Shown here piece after piece: positions 1-7,117 of a DNA stretch of 64,000 nucleotides. The first letter of the stretch is position 1. Each line of letters starts with the position of its first letter. The notes under the pieces were generated by a model, which saw nothing but the letters and a program-made list of their open reading frames with translations, was not told the origin of the DNA and searched no databases. The position numbers were made by a program, and so were the translations under genes. The stretch is from JAXGYV01 sp040772045 (GTDB taxonomy: Bacteria; Actinomycetota; Thermoleophilia; UBA2241), in NCBI GenBank assembly GCA_040772045.1, contig JAXGYV010000010.1:1-64000 (forward strand). The letters run 5' to 3'.

Positions 1-47
1 TACCGACCCACCCACCCCCGCCCAACCGTGATCAAAACGGACAACAC

Positions 48-638
48 ATGCACGACACCGCAACGCAGCTGACGAAGCTCGCCACGGCCATGGAGTCTTG
101 CACGGAGTGTCCCGCGCTGGCGCGGCAGCGTCTGCGCGTAGTGCCTGGCGGAGGGCACCCGCACGCTCACGTCATGTTCGTAGCAGCAGCGCCAACGGCA
201 GGCGAAGAGGCTTCGGCGGCCGCCGCGGGCAGTGAACAGCTGGCCACCTACCTGCGGCTGCTCGATCTCGACCCTCGCCCCGGCGTATCTTTGTACACCA
301 CCGCCGCAGTCAAGTGCCTGCCGCGAAGTGCGGAGGGAGCACGCGCGCCCACGACCGGCGAATGCGATGCGTGCTGGCCGTTCCTTTCGCGCGAGCTCTC
401 CACCATCACGCCCCATGTACTGGTGCCCGCCGGAGCCACCGCCGCGGCCGTGCTCCTCCCCCGACTCCTCGGCACAGCGGCGCCAGAGCTCGACCCGCTC
501 CACCTTCAGGTTGTCACCACGCCGGCGTTTCGCGTAGTCCCCATCCCCTCGCCGGAAGAGATCGCGGCGTTGGCGCCGCGGCCCCGCAAAATCTGCCTGG
601 AACAGCTGCGTTCGCTGGCCACCCGCTTGGGCTTCTAG
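48..638 (+). CDS. Uracil-DNA glycosylase-like Fe-S protein, active site degenerate
   Basis: The protein resembles the family 4 uracil-DNA glycosylase fold. Cys18, Cys21, Cys90 and Cys106 keep the spacing of that family's four [4Fe-4S] ligands: a CxxC near the N-terminus, the Cys of AAVKCLP, and another Cys 16 residues later before PFL. The core ITPHVLVPAGATA also fits. The catalytic parts do not: the GExPG...E loop reads AAAPTAGEE, and the usual HP(S/A) motif near the C-terminus reads PIPSP, so its histidine is gone. At 196 aa it is full length, so it is not a truncated fragment. It converges with the lipid kinase gene. Family membership is well supported, but repair activity is doubtful. An Fe-S pseudoenzyme or DNA-binding role is inference. 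Confidence 0.7.
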   Translation: MHDTATQLTKLATAMESCTECPALARQRLRVVPGGGHPHAHVMFVAAAPTAGEEASAAAAGSEQLATYLRLLDLDPRPGVSLYTTAAVKCLPRSAEGARAPTTGECDACWPFLSRELSTITPHVLVPAGATAAAVLLPRLLGTAAPELDPLHLQVVTTPAFRVVPIPSPEEIAALAPRPRKICLEQLRSLATRLGF

Positions 639-698
639 ACCCCTCATCGGAGAGTGCCGCGGTGCGTGCCGTTCTCCGCGGACGGCGTGCCGGAACCC

Positions 699-1586
699 TC
701 AGGGCACGATCACCCGCAGCGCCGCCGGAGCCACACGGCATTCCATGGGCAGCACGCCGGCCACTTCTCCGTCGGTCTGTACCGGCACCTCTTCCTCTCC
801 CTCCACCACGCTCACGGTAGCGCGCTCAGTACGCCAGTACTGCACATTGGGGTGCCGCAGATGGGAGTTCACCAGCGCGGCCAGCCAGTAGTGCGCCGTC
901 TCGAAGGGCGAGATGGTCTGGAGAACGCACACGTCCAGGAGCCCATCGCGCATACTCGCCCGGCTCGTGATGCCGAATCCGCCGCCGTAGTTGGCCGAGT
1001 TGCCGAGGACGACGAAGTAGCCTTCGACCGTCTGCTCGGCGGTCTCCACACGCACCAGGGGGAAGTCCCTGCGCAGGAAGGTCGCCAGACCCTGAACCGC
1101 GAACGCGGCCTCGCGCAGCGCTTTCTTGAGCGTGGGATTGATCGAGCTGATCACGGCCGCATCGAGACCTACTCCCGCCATGAGCGCGAAGTAGCGTTCA
1201 CCGGCGAGGCCGAGGTCAATCCGGGAGAGCTGACCCTTCGCCGCCAGCCGGCACGCGTCGGGAGGGTCGAGCGGAATCCCAAGCTCGAGCGCCAGCACAT
1301 TCACCGTACCCGTCGGCACGATCAGCAACGGCACACCCGTTTCGGCGATGCCGTTGATCACTTCGTTGACGGTACCATCGCCGCCCATGGCACAGACGGC
1401 ATCTACATCGGCGAGTGCCGCTCGGGCCAGCTCGGTGGCATGCCCAGCGCGCTCGGTCGGCAACTCGAGCACCTCCACACCTTGCGCTCGCAGGAGATCC
1501 AAGAGACGCGGCAGGCTGCGACGGTGCTGCCCACCGCCCGCCATGGGGTTGTAGACCACACCGATCCGCCTGAACCGCGGAGACAT
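699..1586 (-). CDS. Diacylglycerol kinase-family lipid kinase
   Basis: This is a soluble or peripheral kinase of the DagK/YegS family, which phosphorylates diacylglycerol or related lipids from ATP. The nucleotide-binding signature GGDGTVNEVINGI lies near residue 60, after the N-terminal strand IGVVYNPMAGGG, and is followed by LLIVPTGTVNVLA. The C-terminal beta-sandwich typical of the family is present, and 295 aa is the normal length. The ATG start shares a base with the stop of the upstream PHP gene (TGATG) and has GGAG eight bases before it. It is the last gene of a rhomboid-PHP-kinase operon. The lipid substrate cannot be read from sequence. Confidence 0.9.
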   Translation of the reverse strand: MSPRFRRIGVVYNPMAGGGQHRRSLPRLLDLLRAQGVEVLELPTERAGHATELARAALADVDAVCAMGGDGTVNEVINGIAETGVPLLIVPTGTVNVLALELGIPLDPPDACRLAAKGQLSRIDLGLAGERYFALMAGVGLDAAVISSINPTLKKALREAAFAVQGLATFLRRDFPLVRVETAEQTVEGYFVVLGNSANYGGGFGITSRASMRDGLLDVCVLQTISPFETAHYWLAALVNSHLRHPNVQYWRTERATVSVVEGEEEVPVQTDGEVAGVLPMECRVAPAALRVIVP

Positions 1587-2380
1587 CAAGGAAGCTCCAC
1601 CTCAGCGCGATCCGACAGACGCACCCAGCACTCGTACCCCGCCCTCCTCGCATACTGGGCCGCCCGCGCCAGCGCGAACCCCACGTGCTCCGGGCCGTGC
1701 GCGTCGGAGCCAAACGTCATGCGGATGCCGCGCTCGCGCGCACGCGTCAGCAGGCTGAGCGACGGGTAGGGTTCGGCAACCGGGCAGCGCAACCCCGCGG
1801 TACTGAGCTCGAGCAGAAGCCCGGCCGCGGCGATCGCGTCGAGGACCAGGTCCTCCGCGGGCCTTACGGCCATGCTCGGCCGCCGGCCGAACTTCTTGGG
1901 CAGATCGAGGTGGCCGACGACGTCCAGGCCGCCCGCACCGGCCAGCTCCGCCACGGTCTCGTAGTACTCGCAGAACAGGGTGTCGGCCCGCGGCCAGCGC
2001 TCGGCGCACCGGTGGGGTTCAATATCCACCGCGACGCCGGCGAGCGTGTGCACCGCACCGATCACGTAGTCCGGCCGATGAGGCCGTACTAGCGTCATGA
2101 TCGCCGCCCATGTCTCCGGACTGAAGTCGACCTCTACGCCCAGAAGGACCCGCGGGGCGCTGTTCGTGGCGGCGACCCGCCGTACCTCCGCCGCGTACTC
2201 ACCGAGGCGCTCCAGGGGCAGGCCGAAGCCGTCGTCCAGCGCGGTCGGCACCACATGGTCGCTCACCCCGATCTCGGGTAGGCCGATCGCCATGGCGGCG
2301 GCGACCACCTCGGCGATCGAGCCCTGTCCGTCCGACCATCGAGTATGGCTGTGGTAGTCGCCGATGCCCCTTACTGCCAC
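1586..2380 (-). CDS. PHP-domain phosphoesterase, histidinol-phosphatase (HisJ/HisK) type
   Basis: This is a 264-aa PHP-superfamily metal-dependent phosphoesterase. Visible metal-site motifs in order are DYHSHTRWSDG at the N-terminus, GVSDH, GVEVDF, VIGAVHTL, VVGHLDL and a C-terminal FGSDAHGPEHVG, which is the HisK/HisJ-like arrangement. The GTG start (VAVRGIGDYHSH) overlaps the rhomboid gene by ten bases. The open frame continues upstream into the rhomboid gene, but that extension has no PHP similarity. Context (rhomboid, lipid kinase) does not point to histidine synthesis, so the substrate could be histidinol phosphate or another phosphomonoester. Confidence 0.85.
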   Translation of the reverse strand: MAVRGIGDYHSHTRWSDGQGSIAEVVAAAMAIGLPEIGVSDHVVPTALDDGFGLPLERLGEYAAEVRRVAATNSAPRVLLGVEVDFSPETWAAIMTLVRPHRPDYVIGAVHTLAGVAVDIEPHRCAERWPRADTLFCEYYETVAELAGAGGLDVVGHLDLPKKFGRRPSMAVRPAEDLVLDAIAAAGLLLELSTAGLRCPVAEPYPSLSLLTRARERGIRMTFGSDAHGPEHVGFALARAAQYARRAGYECWVRLSDRAEVELP

Positions 2381-3117
2381 AACGCCCACCGCCTCTGCTC
2401 CCGCGTGACGGGCCGTGGACGGCGCGCGCGCTCCTTGGGCGTGGTGAACACCCAGACGAGCAGCAGCCCGGCGACGAACCCGCCGATGTGGGCGAAGAAG
2501 GCGACGCCACTCTGCTGACCGAGCGCGAGCGTACCCTCGAGGAGCTGAATACCGAACCACACCCCGAGGAGAACCCATGCGGGGACGTAGACGAGCTGGA
2601 GAAAGATGAAGATCGGGATCACCGAGAGCACGCGAGCGCGGGGAAAGAGCAGGATATAGGCCCCGAGGACCCCGGCGATCGCGCCACTGGCGCCGATGGT
2701 GGGCACGGTGGAATCCACGTCGATCGCCACCTGCGCCATCCCCGCGATCACACCGCACAGCAGGTAGAAGATGACGAATTTCGCACGGCCCATGGTGTCT
2801 TCGACGTTGTTGCCGAAGATCCACAGGAACAGCATGTTGAAGAGAACGTGCAGCCAGCCACCGTGCAGGAAGAGGGCCGAGAACGGCGTGAGCCACCACG
2901 GGAGCAAGTCGGCTGGAGGGATGTCTACTCTATGTGCCAGCTCGTAGGGAACCAATCCGGCGCCGAAGAAGAGTTCGGTAACACGCTGGCCCGACAGGCC
3001 GGGGAAGGCGTTCGATAGGCTCAGCTCATAGAGGAAGACGAGCAGGTTAACGGCGATGAGCACCACCGTGACCACGGGAAAGCGGCGTGTCGGGACGTTG
3101 TCGTAGAGGGGAATCAC
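2371..3117 (-). CDS. Rhomboid-family intramembrane serine protease
   Basis: This is a 248-aa polytopic membrane protein that cleaves substrates inside the bilayer. The catalytic serine motif GASGAIAGVLGAY and the catalytic histidine in HIGGFVAGLL are both present, as is the loop-1/TM2 signature NMLFLWIFGNNVEDTMG. About six hydrophobic segments are visible, beginning with VVTVVLIAVNLLVFLYEL just after a short N-terminus. It is the first gene of a three-gene operon, overlapping the PHP gene by ten bases. The substrate is unknown. All key residues are intact, so activity is expected. Confidence 0.93.
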   Translation of the reverse strand: MIPLYDNVPTRRFPVVTVVLIAVNLLVFLYELSLSNAFPGLSGQRVTELFFGAGLVPYELAHRVDIPPADLLPWWLTPFSALFLHGGWLHVLFNMLFLWIFGNNVEDTMGRAKFVIFYLLCGVIAGMAQVAIDVDSTVPTIGASGAIAGVLGAYILLFPRARVLSVIPIFIFLQLVYVPAWVLLGVWFGIQLLEGTLALGQQSGVAFFAHIGGFVAGLLLVWVFTTPKERARRPRPVTREQRRWALWQ

Positions 3118-3500
3118 CCGTCGCTATCCTTTGGCTCCCCGACAGGCGCACTTGGGCGCGCGGCCGCCGCAGCGGCGCCGCGCGCATCCGCAACGCCACC
3201 CGCGGGATCATGGCGACCGCTCCGTGAAGCGGCGGCCGGCAACGAGACGCGAGCCCTCATGCCGAGAGAGCCCGTGAGTCTCGCTCCGCGGAGCGCACTC
3301 CGCGCACAGGGATGATGCGATCCGCTGGCGCTCTCATGCCGTGTGCCATACTCGTCCTCGGCCTCCGTACACCTTGTCTCTCTCGCTGCCCCTCGCCGCG
3401 CGAGGCTGTTCATTCTACCCGCGCAAGGCCTCACGCACGCCAAGAAGCATCGCCAGGCAACGGATGCCTCGCGAACGACGCCAGGGGACGGGGCCACCAG
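3118..3500. other. Intergenic region between divergent rhomboid and marR genes
   Basis: I see no convincing gene here. Short open frames lack family resemblance and sensible ribosome-binding sites. There is a perfect 14-base palindrome (CGCTCCGCGGAGCG) at 3282-3295 and other GC-rich self-complementary stretches, so local RNA structure is possible. The marR promoter lies at the right edge and is listed separately. The rhomboid operon promoter must lie in the left half, but I could not pick out a clear -35/-10 pair. Confidence 0.4.
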
Positions 3501-3529
3501 TTGTCACCGCGCTGACCGTATGCTACGGT
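3501..3529 (+). promoter_or_regulatory. marR promoter with overlapping palindromic operator
   Basis: A -35-like TTGTCA (3501-3506) is followed after 17 bases by TACGGT (3524-3529) as a weak -10. A perfect inverted repeat ACCGTA-tgc-TACGGT (3515-3529) covers the -10. It lies about 33 bases upstream of the marR start. MarR repressors typically bind such palindromes over their own promoters, so autoregulation of the marR-efflux operon is inferred. Confidence 0.5.
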
Positions 3530-3562
3530 TTCCGAACTCTCTGGTAACCGAAGGACGTGTCC

Positions 3563-4006
3563 GTGAGCGCGAGCGACGACATCGTTAAACTGCTCCCCGA
3601 GCTAGCTGCCGGCCTACGCGGCTCCGCACGGCACGAAGAGCTACTGCGCCGTCGCCCGGCGCTATCGCTCACTTCGCGCCAGATGGCGGCGTTCGTCCAG
3701 CTCGCGGGAGGACCGCAGACCATGACCGAGTTCGCTCACGGCATGGGGGTCGGCCGCGCGGCTGCCACGGAGCTCGTCGAACGCCTTGCCCAGAAGGGCC
3801 TCGTGCTCCGCGAGCGAGACCACCTCGACCGCCGCGTCCTCATGGTACGCCTCTCGGACGAGGCGGCGCTCGATGCCCGCGTCGTGGTAGGCGATCTTCG
3901 CCGGCGGGTAGAACGCGCCCTCGCCGCGGTACCCGAGCCGAGCCACGGCAGCGTGGTGGCGTTCCTGCGTCAGCTCGTGGCCGCGCTGCACACCTCAAGA
4001 CGATGA
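3563..4006 (+). CDS. MarR-family transcriptional regulator
   Basis: This winged-helix regulator of about 147 aa is probably a repressor of the adjoining efflux pump. The core includes LTSRQMAAFVQL, the recognition helix region MGVGRAAATELVERLAQKGLV and the wing RERDHLDRRVLMVRLSD. The start is GTG at 3563 because AAGGA lies seven bases ahead; an earlier GTG at 3557 directly abuts that sequence and is unlikely. The stop overlaps the ATG of the transporter gene (ATGA), indicating translational coupling. A palindrome in the promoter is the likely binding site. The ligand is unknown. Confidence 0.9.
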   Translation: MSASDDIVKLLPELAAGLRGSARHEELLRRRPALSLTSRQMAAFVQLAGGPQTMTEFAHGMGVGRAAATELVERLAQKGLVLRERDHLDRRVLMVRLSDEAALDARVVVGDLRRRVERALAAVPEPSHGSVVAFLRQLVAALHTSRR

Positions 4007-5667
4007 CGCGAGCAGCGAGACAACGGTCCGCCGGCAACACCGCCACCGCGACTCATCCACCCGTCCGCAGCCCCTGGACCGTGCTAGCCGTCCTCTGTCT
4101 GGGACTGTTCATGATCCTGCTCGACGGGACCATCGTAAACGTAGCACTTCCCCACATCATGACCTCACTGCAGACCGACTTGGCCGGCGTGGAGTGGGTC
4201 ATGAACGGCTACGTGCTGGTGTTCGCCGTCACCATGGTCACCCTTGGCCGGTTGGGTGACCTCTACGGACGTCGCCTGCTCTTCGTCGCCGGCATGCTGC
4301 TGTTCACCGCATCCTCCCTGGCCTGCGGCCTCGCCCCGAGCATCGGTACCCTGATCGGTTTCCGCGTACTTCAGGGGCTAGGAGGGGCGGCGATGATGCC
4401 GAGCACGTTGAGCATCATCGCCGCCGTATTCCCCCCCGAGCGCCGAGGCGCCGCGATGGGCCTCTGGGGCGGCGTGTCCGGCCTGGCAACCGCCATCGGC
4501 CCTAGCCTCGGAGGCCTCATTGTCGACCTCTCCGGCTGGCGCTGGATCTTCCTGGTTAACCTGCCGATCGGCGCGGTCAGCGTCTTCCTCGCGCTGCGTT
4601 TGGTACCCGAGTCGCGCAATCCCGCGGCAGTGGCTTCTCTCGATCTCCCCGGCGTCGGCCTGATCTCGCTCTCTGTATTCTGCCTCACCTTCGCTCTCAT
4701 CGAGGGACAGCGCTACGGGTGGACGTCACCGCTGATCCTCTGCCTGTTCGCAGTCTGTGCACTCCTGTTCGTCGGCTTCTTCCTCCGCGAACGAGTCACG
4801 AGGCAGCCGCTCATCGACTTCTCGCTGTTCCGCCATCCCAGCTTCAGCGCCGGGAATCTCACCGGCCTGATCCTCAGCTTCGGCATGATGGGCGTGTTCT
4901 TCACCATCCCCATCTTCCTGCAGACCGTCCTGGGGTTCAGCGCGATCAAAGCCGGCGCTGTTATGAGCCCCATGTCGGTCGCCGTCATGGCAACCGCACC
5001 GGTGGCCGGCCTCCTCTCGGACACCGTCGGCAGCCGCTGGCTCATCTCCGGCGGGCTTCTCCTCCTCGCCTTCGGTATCGCCTGGATGGCCGGGTTGTTC
5101 CCCTGGACTTCCGGGCTCACGCCAGAGACCGGGCCACTCCAGCTCCTGCTCCCCTTCATCCTCAGCGGCGCCGGCATCGGCGCGGCGGTAGCGCCAACCA
5201 CCTCCGCCGTTATGGCTACCGCGCCACCCGACCGCGTCGGCAACGCCTCGGGCATCCTGTCCACCATGCGGCAGCTGGGCAGCGTGATGGGCATCGCCGT
5301 GCTCGGCGCCGTGCTCCAGAACCGGCTGGTCGCCAACGTAACCGCGGGAGTCGACACCATCGCCGGCCTCCCGCGGGCGGCGAAACAGGCGATCATCGCC
5401 GCCGTGCGGAACGGCGAGAGCAGGATGAGCGCGCCAGGAGGCGGCGAGATGATGGCTTCTTCTCTCCGTCTCTTCCGCGGCTGGTTCACCGATGCCATCA
5501 ACGCGGCTTTCATCGTGGGCATGGCGGTGTGCCTCGTGGGTGCCGTCGCCGCGATGTTCCTGCGCCCCCGCGCCGGAGGCCCAGCGGCAGACCATGCGGT
5601 AGTACCACGACGAGCGCCAGAACCTGGCGGCACTGAGGCTCGCGAAAGATCCGAGAGAGGATCGTGA
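4003..5667 (+). CDS. DHA2-family MFS drug efflux transporter (EmrB/QacA type)
   Basis: This 554-aa protein with about 14 membrane segments is a proton-driven drug exporter. The N-terminal DGTIVNVALPHI motif of the DHA2 family follows the first helix. Motif A is GRLGDLYGRRLLF near residue 80, motif C lies around GFRVLQGLGGAAMM, and the DHA2-typical WRWIFLVNLPIG is near residue 178. The ATG overlaps the marR stop, so it is co-transcribed and coupled with its probable repressor. The C-terminal tail is polar and cytosolic. The drug range is not predictable. Confidence 0.92.
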   Translation: MTRAARQRSAGNTATATHPPVRSPWTVLAVLCLGLFMILLDGTIVNVALPHIMTSLQTDLAGVEWVMNGYVLVFAVTMVTLGRLGDLYGRRLLFVAGMLLFTASSLACGLAPSIGTLIGFRVLQGLGGAAMMPSTLSIIAAVFPPERRGAAMGLWGGVSGLATAIGPSLGGLIVDLSGWRWIFLVNLPIGAVSVFLALRLVPESRNPAAVASLDLPGVGLISLSVFCLTFALIEGQRYGWTSPLILCLFAVCALLFVGFFLRERVTRQPLIDFSLFRHPSFSAGNLTGLILSFGMMGVFFTIPIFLQTVLGFSAIKAGAVMSPMSVAVMATAPVAGLLSDTVGSRWLISGGLLLLAFGIAWMAGLFPWTSGLTPETGPLQLLLPFILSGAGIGAAVAPTTSAVMATAPPDRVGNASGILSTMRQLGSVMGIAVLGAVLQNRLVANVTAGVDTIAGLPRAAKQAIIAAVRNGESRMSAPGGGEMMASSLRLFRGWFTDAINAAFIVGMAVCLVGAVAAMFLRPRAGGPAADHAVVPRRAPEPGGTEARERSERGS

Positions 5668-5740
5668 CCTCAGACTGCTAGACTGGGCAAGACACAGACT
5701 AATACAACCGGCGAGCATCGGGAAGGAGTCTGCCCCGCCC

Positions 5741-6022
5741 GTGGCGAACCGCTCACCTATGATGAGCAGAGGATTTCCTCCCCGCCCCTCGCGTCGTGTG
5801 ATCGCCGTGCCCAGGCCGCTGGCCAGCTTCTTCCTTGAACGGTTGCAGCGTCAGTATGCCGATCGCGAAGACATCGCCGTAGTCATCGATCGCAGGCATG
5901 GAGAGCGTCGCCGCTTGGACGGAGGCCGGCGAGCAAACGAGGAGCGCCGCCGCGCCGATCGGCGAGCGTTCGCTCCGGGGTGGTCGCTCGCCGAGATGCC
6001 CCTGCGGGCGCCGATCGACTAG
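5741..6022 (+). CDS. Small Arg-rich protein with RRHGERR motif, unknown function
   Basis: This is a 93-aa protein of no recognised family. The N-terminal half contains a helix-like stretch FFLERLQRQY followed by DIAVVIDRRHGERRRLDG and a second Arg cluster RRANEERRRADRR. The heptad RRHGERR recurs exactly in another small protein at 19628-19810, which also sits beside a response regulator gene. The GTG start has GGAAGGAG twelve bases upstream; an internal ATG at 5759 is possible. It converges with the response regulator gene. The motif is reminiscent of the Arg-rich c-di-GMP contact of PilZ domains (RxxxR), but no PilZ barrel is present, so no function is assigned. Confidence 0.55.
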   Translation: MANRSPMMSRGFPPRPSRRVIAVPRPLASFFLERLQRQYADREDIAVVIDRRHGERRRLDGGRRANEERRRADRRAFAPGWSLAEMPLRAPID

Positions 6023-6056
6023 GCCGGCCTCCCTACGAGACGCGGCACGCGACGCG

Positions 6057-6641
6057 CTAGATCCAGCCGTTCTGCTGACTGATGATGACCGCCTGCGCGC
6101 GGTCGACCACACCGAGCTTCTGGTAGACGTTGTGGAGATGGTTCCGCACGGTGCTCTGCGAGAGCCGCATGGCAGTCGCCACCTGCTTGTAGGTACGTCC
6201 GTCGGCGAGCAGCCTGACCACCTCGCGCTCGCGTCCCGTCAGGGGACTCGGCGGAGCGTCCTTCACCGGCTCGGGATCGCGCAGGTGCACGCGGACGCGA
6301 GCGAGGAGCTCGCGAATATGGAACGGCTTGGTGACGTAGTCCACCGCTCCCTTGCGAAACCCGACGAGCTTGTTCTCCAACTCGCGCCGGGCCGTGAGGA
6401 AGATCACCGGGCTGTTCAACGATGCCGGCTTAGCCCGCAGCCACTCGTACACCGTAAACCCGTCGGCATCCGGCATCATGACATCGAGCAGCACGAGATC
6501 GGGCAGGAATGTGCTGCCCACGCGAACAGCCTCTTTACCACTGGCTGCCGTGGCTACGTCGTAGCCGGCAGCCCCAAGCGCTTCCCGAATGAGTCGCCGT
6601 ATGTCTGCTTCGTCGTCGACGACGAGGATCCGCTGAGCCAC
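6057..6641 (-). CDS. NarL/FixJ-type response regulator (REC + LuxR HTH)
   Basis: This is a 194-aa two-domain regulator. The receiver domain (about residues 1-115) has the acidic pair DDE, phospho-acceptor Asp in LVLLDVMMP, Thr in IFLTAR and Lys in YVTKPF. The C-terminal GerE/LuxR helix-turn-helix begins PLTGREREVVRLLADGRTYKQVA and ends STVRNHLHNVYQKLGV. The GTG start has AAGGGG six bases upstream. No histidine kinase adjoins it, so it is an orphan in this window. The receiver resembles PhoB-like receivers more than classical NarL, an arrangement seen in many actinobacteria. Confidence 0.9.
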   Translation of the reverse strand: MAQRILVVDDEADIRRLIREALGAAGYDVATAASGKEAVRVGSTFLPDLVLLDVMMPDADGFTVYEWLRAKPASLNSPVIFLTARRELENKLVGFRKGAVDYVTKPFHIRELLARVRVHLRDPEPVKDAPPSPLTGREREVVRLLADGRTYKQVATAMRLSQSTVRNHLHNVYQKLGVVDRAQAVIISQQNGWI

Positions 6642-6791
6642 GCCTCGCCCCTTCGGCCATCAAGCGACTGAGGTTGTTCCAGCTCGTCGCCGGTACCCGC
6701 CGCACGTTTTCCTTGCTCCCGGCGCGAGTATCGGCAGGTCTGTCGAAAAGCCTTAGGGGGTTGGCAGAGAAGCGGCGCGAAGTTCCGCTGA

Positions 6792-6971
6792 CTACTGAAG
6801 AAACAGGTGCCCGAAGGTTAGGAGCACCCACACGGTCAGAGCAGCGACCGCCAGGACCACGAGGATGTCTCCGTACTGGCGCCGCCGCGCCGCGTGAACG
6901 ACCGCCTCCACCACGGCGCCCGCCGCCGCCAGGAGACCGATGACCCCAAGTGCAATGGTGGCGGCGGTCAT
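6792..6971 (-). CDS. Small two-helix membrane protein, unknown
   Basis: This is a 59-aa protein. A first hydrophobic helix (TIALGVIGLLAAAGAVVEAVV) is followed by a basic turn HAARRRQYGD and a second helix (ILVVLAVAALTVWVLLTFGHL). The ATG start is chosen because GGGGACGGGG precedes it at a workable distance; a TTG nine codons upstream is less likely. No family is recognised. The hydrophobic layout is protein-like, and no better gene competes for the space. Confidence 0.5.
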   Translation of the reverse strand: MTAATIALGVIGLLAAAGAVVEAVVHAARRRQYGDILVVLAVAALTVWVLLTFGHLFLQ

Positions 6972-7117
6972 GGCGACCCCGTCCCCCACGGAGGGCAAGC
7001 GGCACCGTGCATCACGGTCTGCCGGAGGAGAGACGAGCGGTCGCGTTCATGCCGCCACTGTAGCCGGCGGCGGAACGACGCTCAAGAGACCCGCGATCTC
7101 AGTTGTGGCGCTCGGCC

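Noticed and set aside
654..1769. Long plus-strand open frame (371 codons) opposite the lipid kinase and PHP genes
   Set aside because: It is fully antisense to two genes with clear motifs; its translation is Arg/His-rich with no family features.
2381..2899. N-terminal extension of the PHP protein into the rhomboid gene
   Set aside because: The extra 173 codons are an off-frame reading of the rhomboid gene with no PHP similarity.
3114..3497. Minus-strand 127-codon frame upstream of the rhomboid gene
   Set aside because: It overlaps the rhomboid start, is Arg/Ala-rich, and has no SD or family resemblance.
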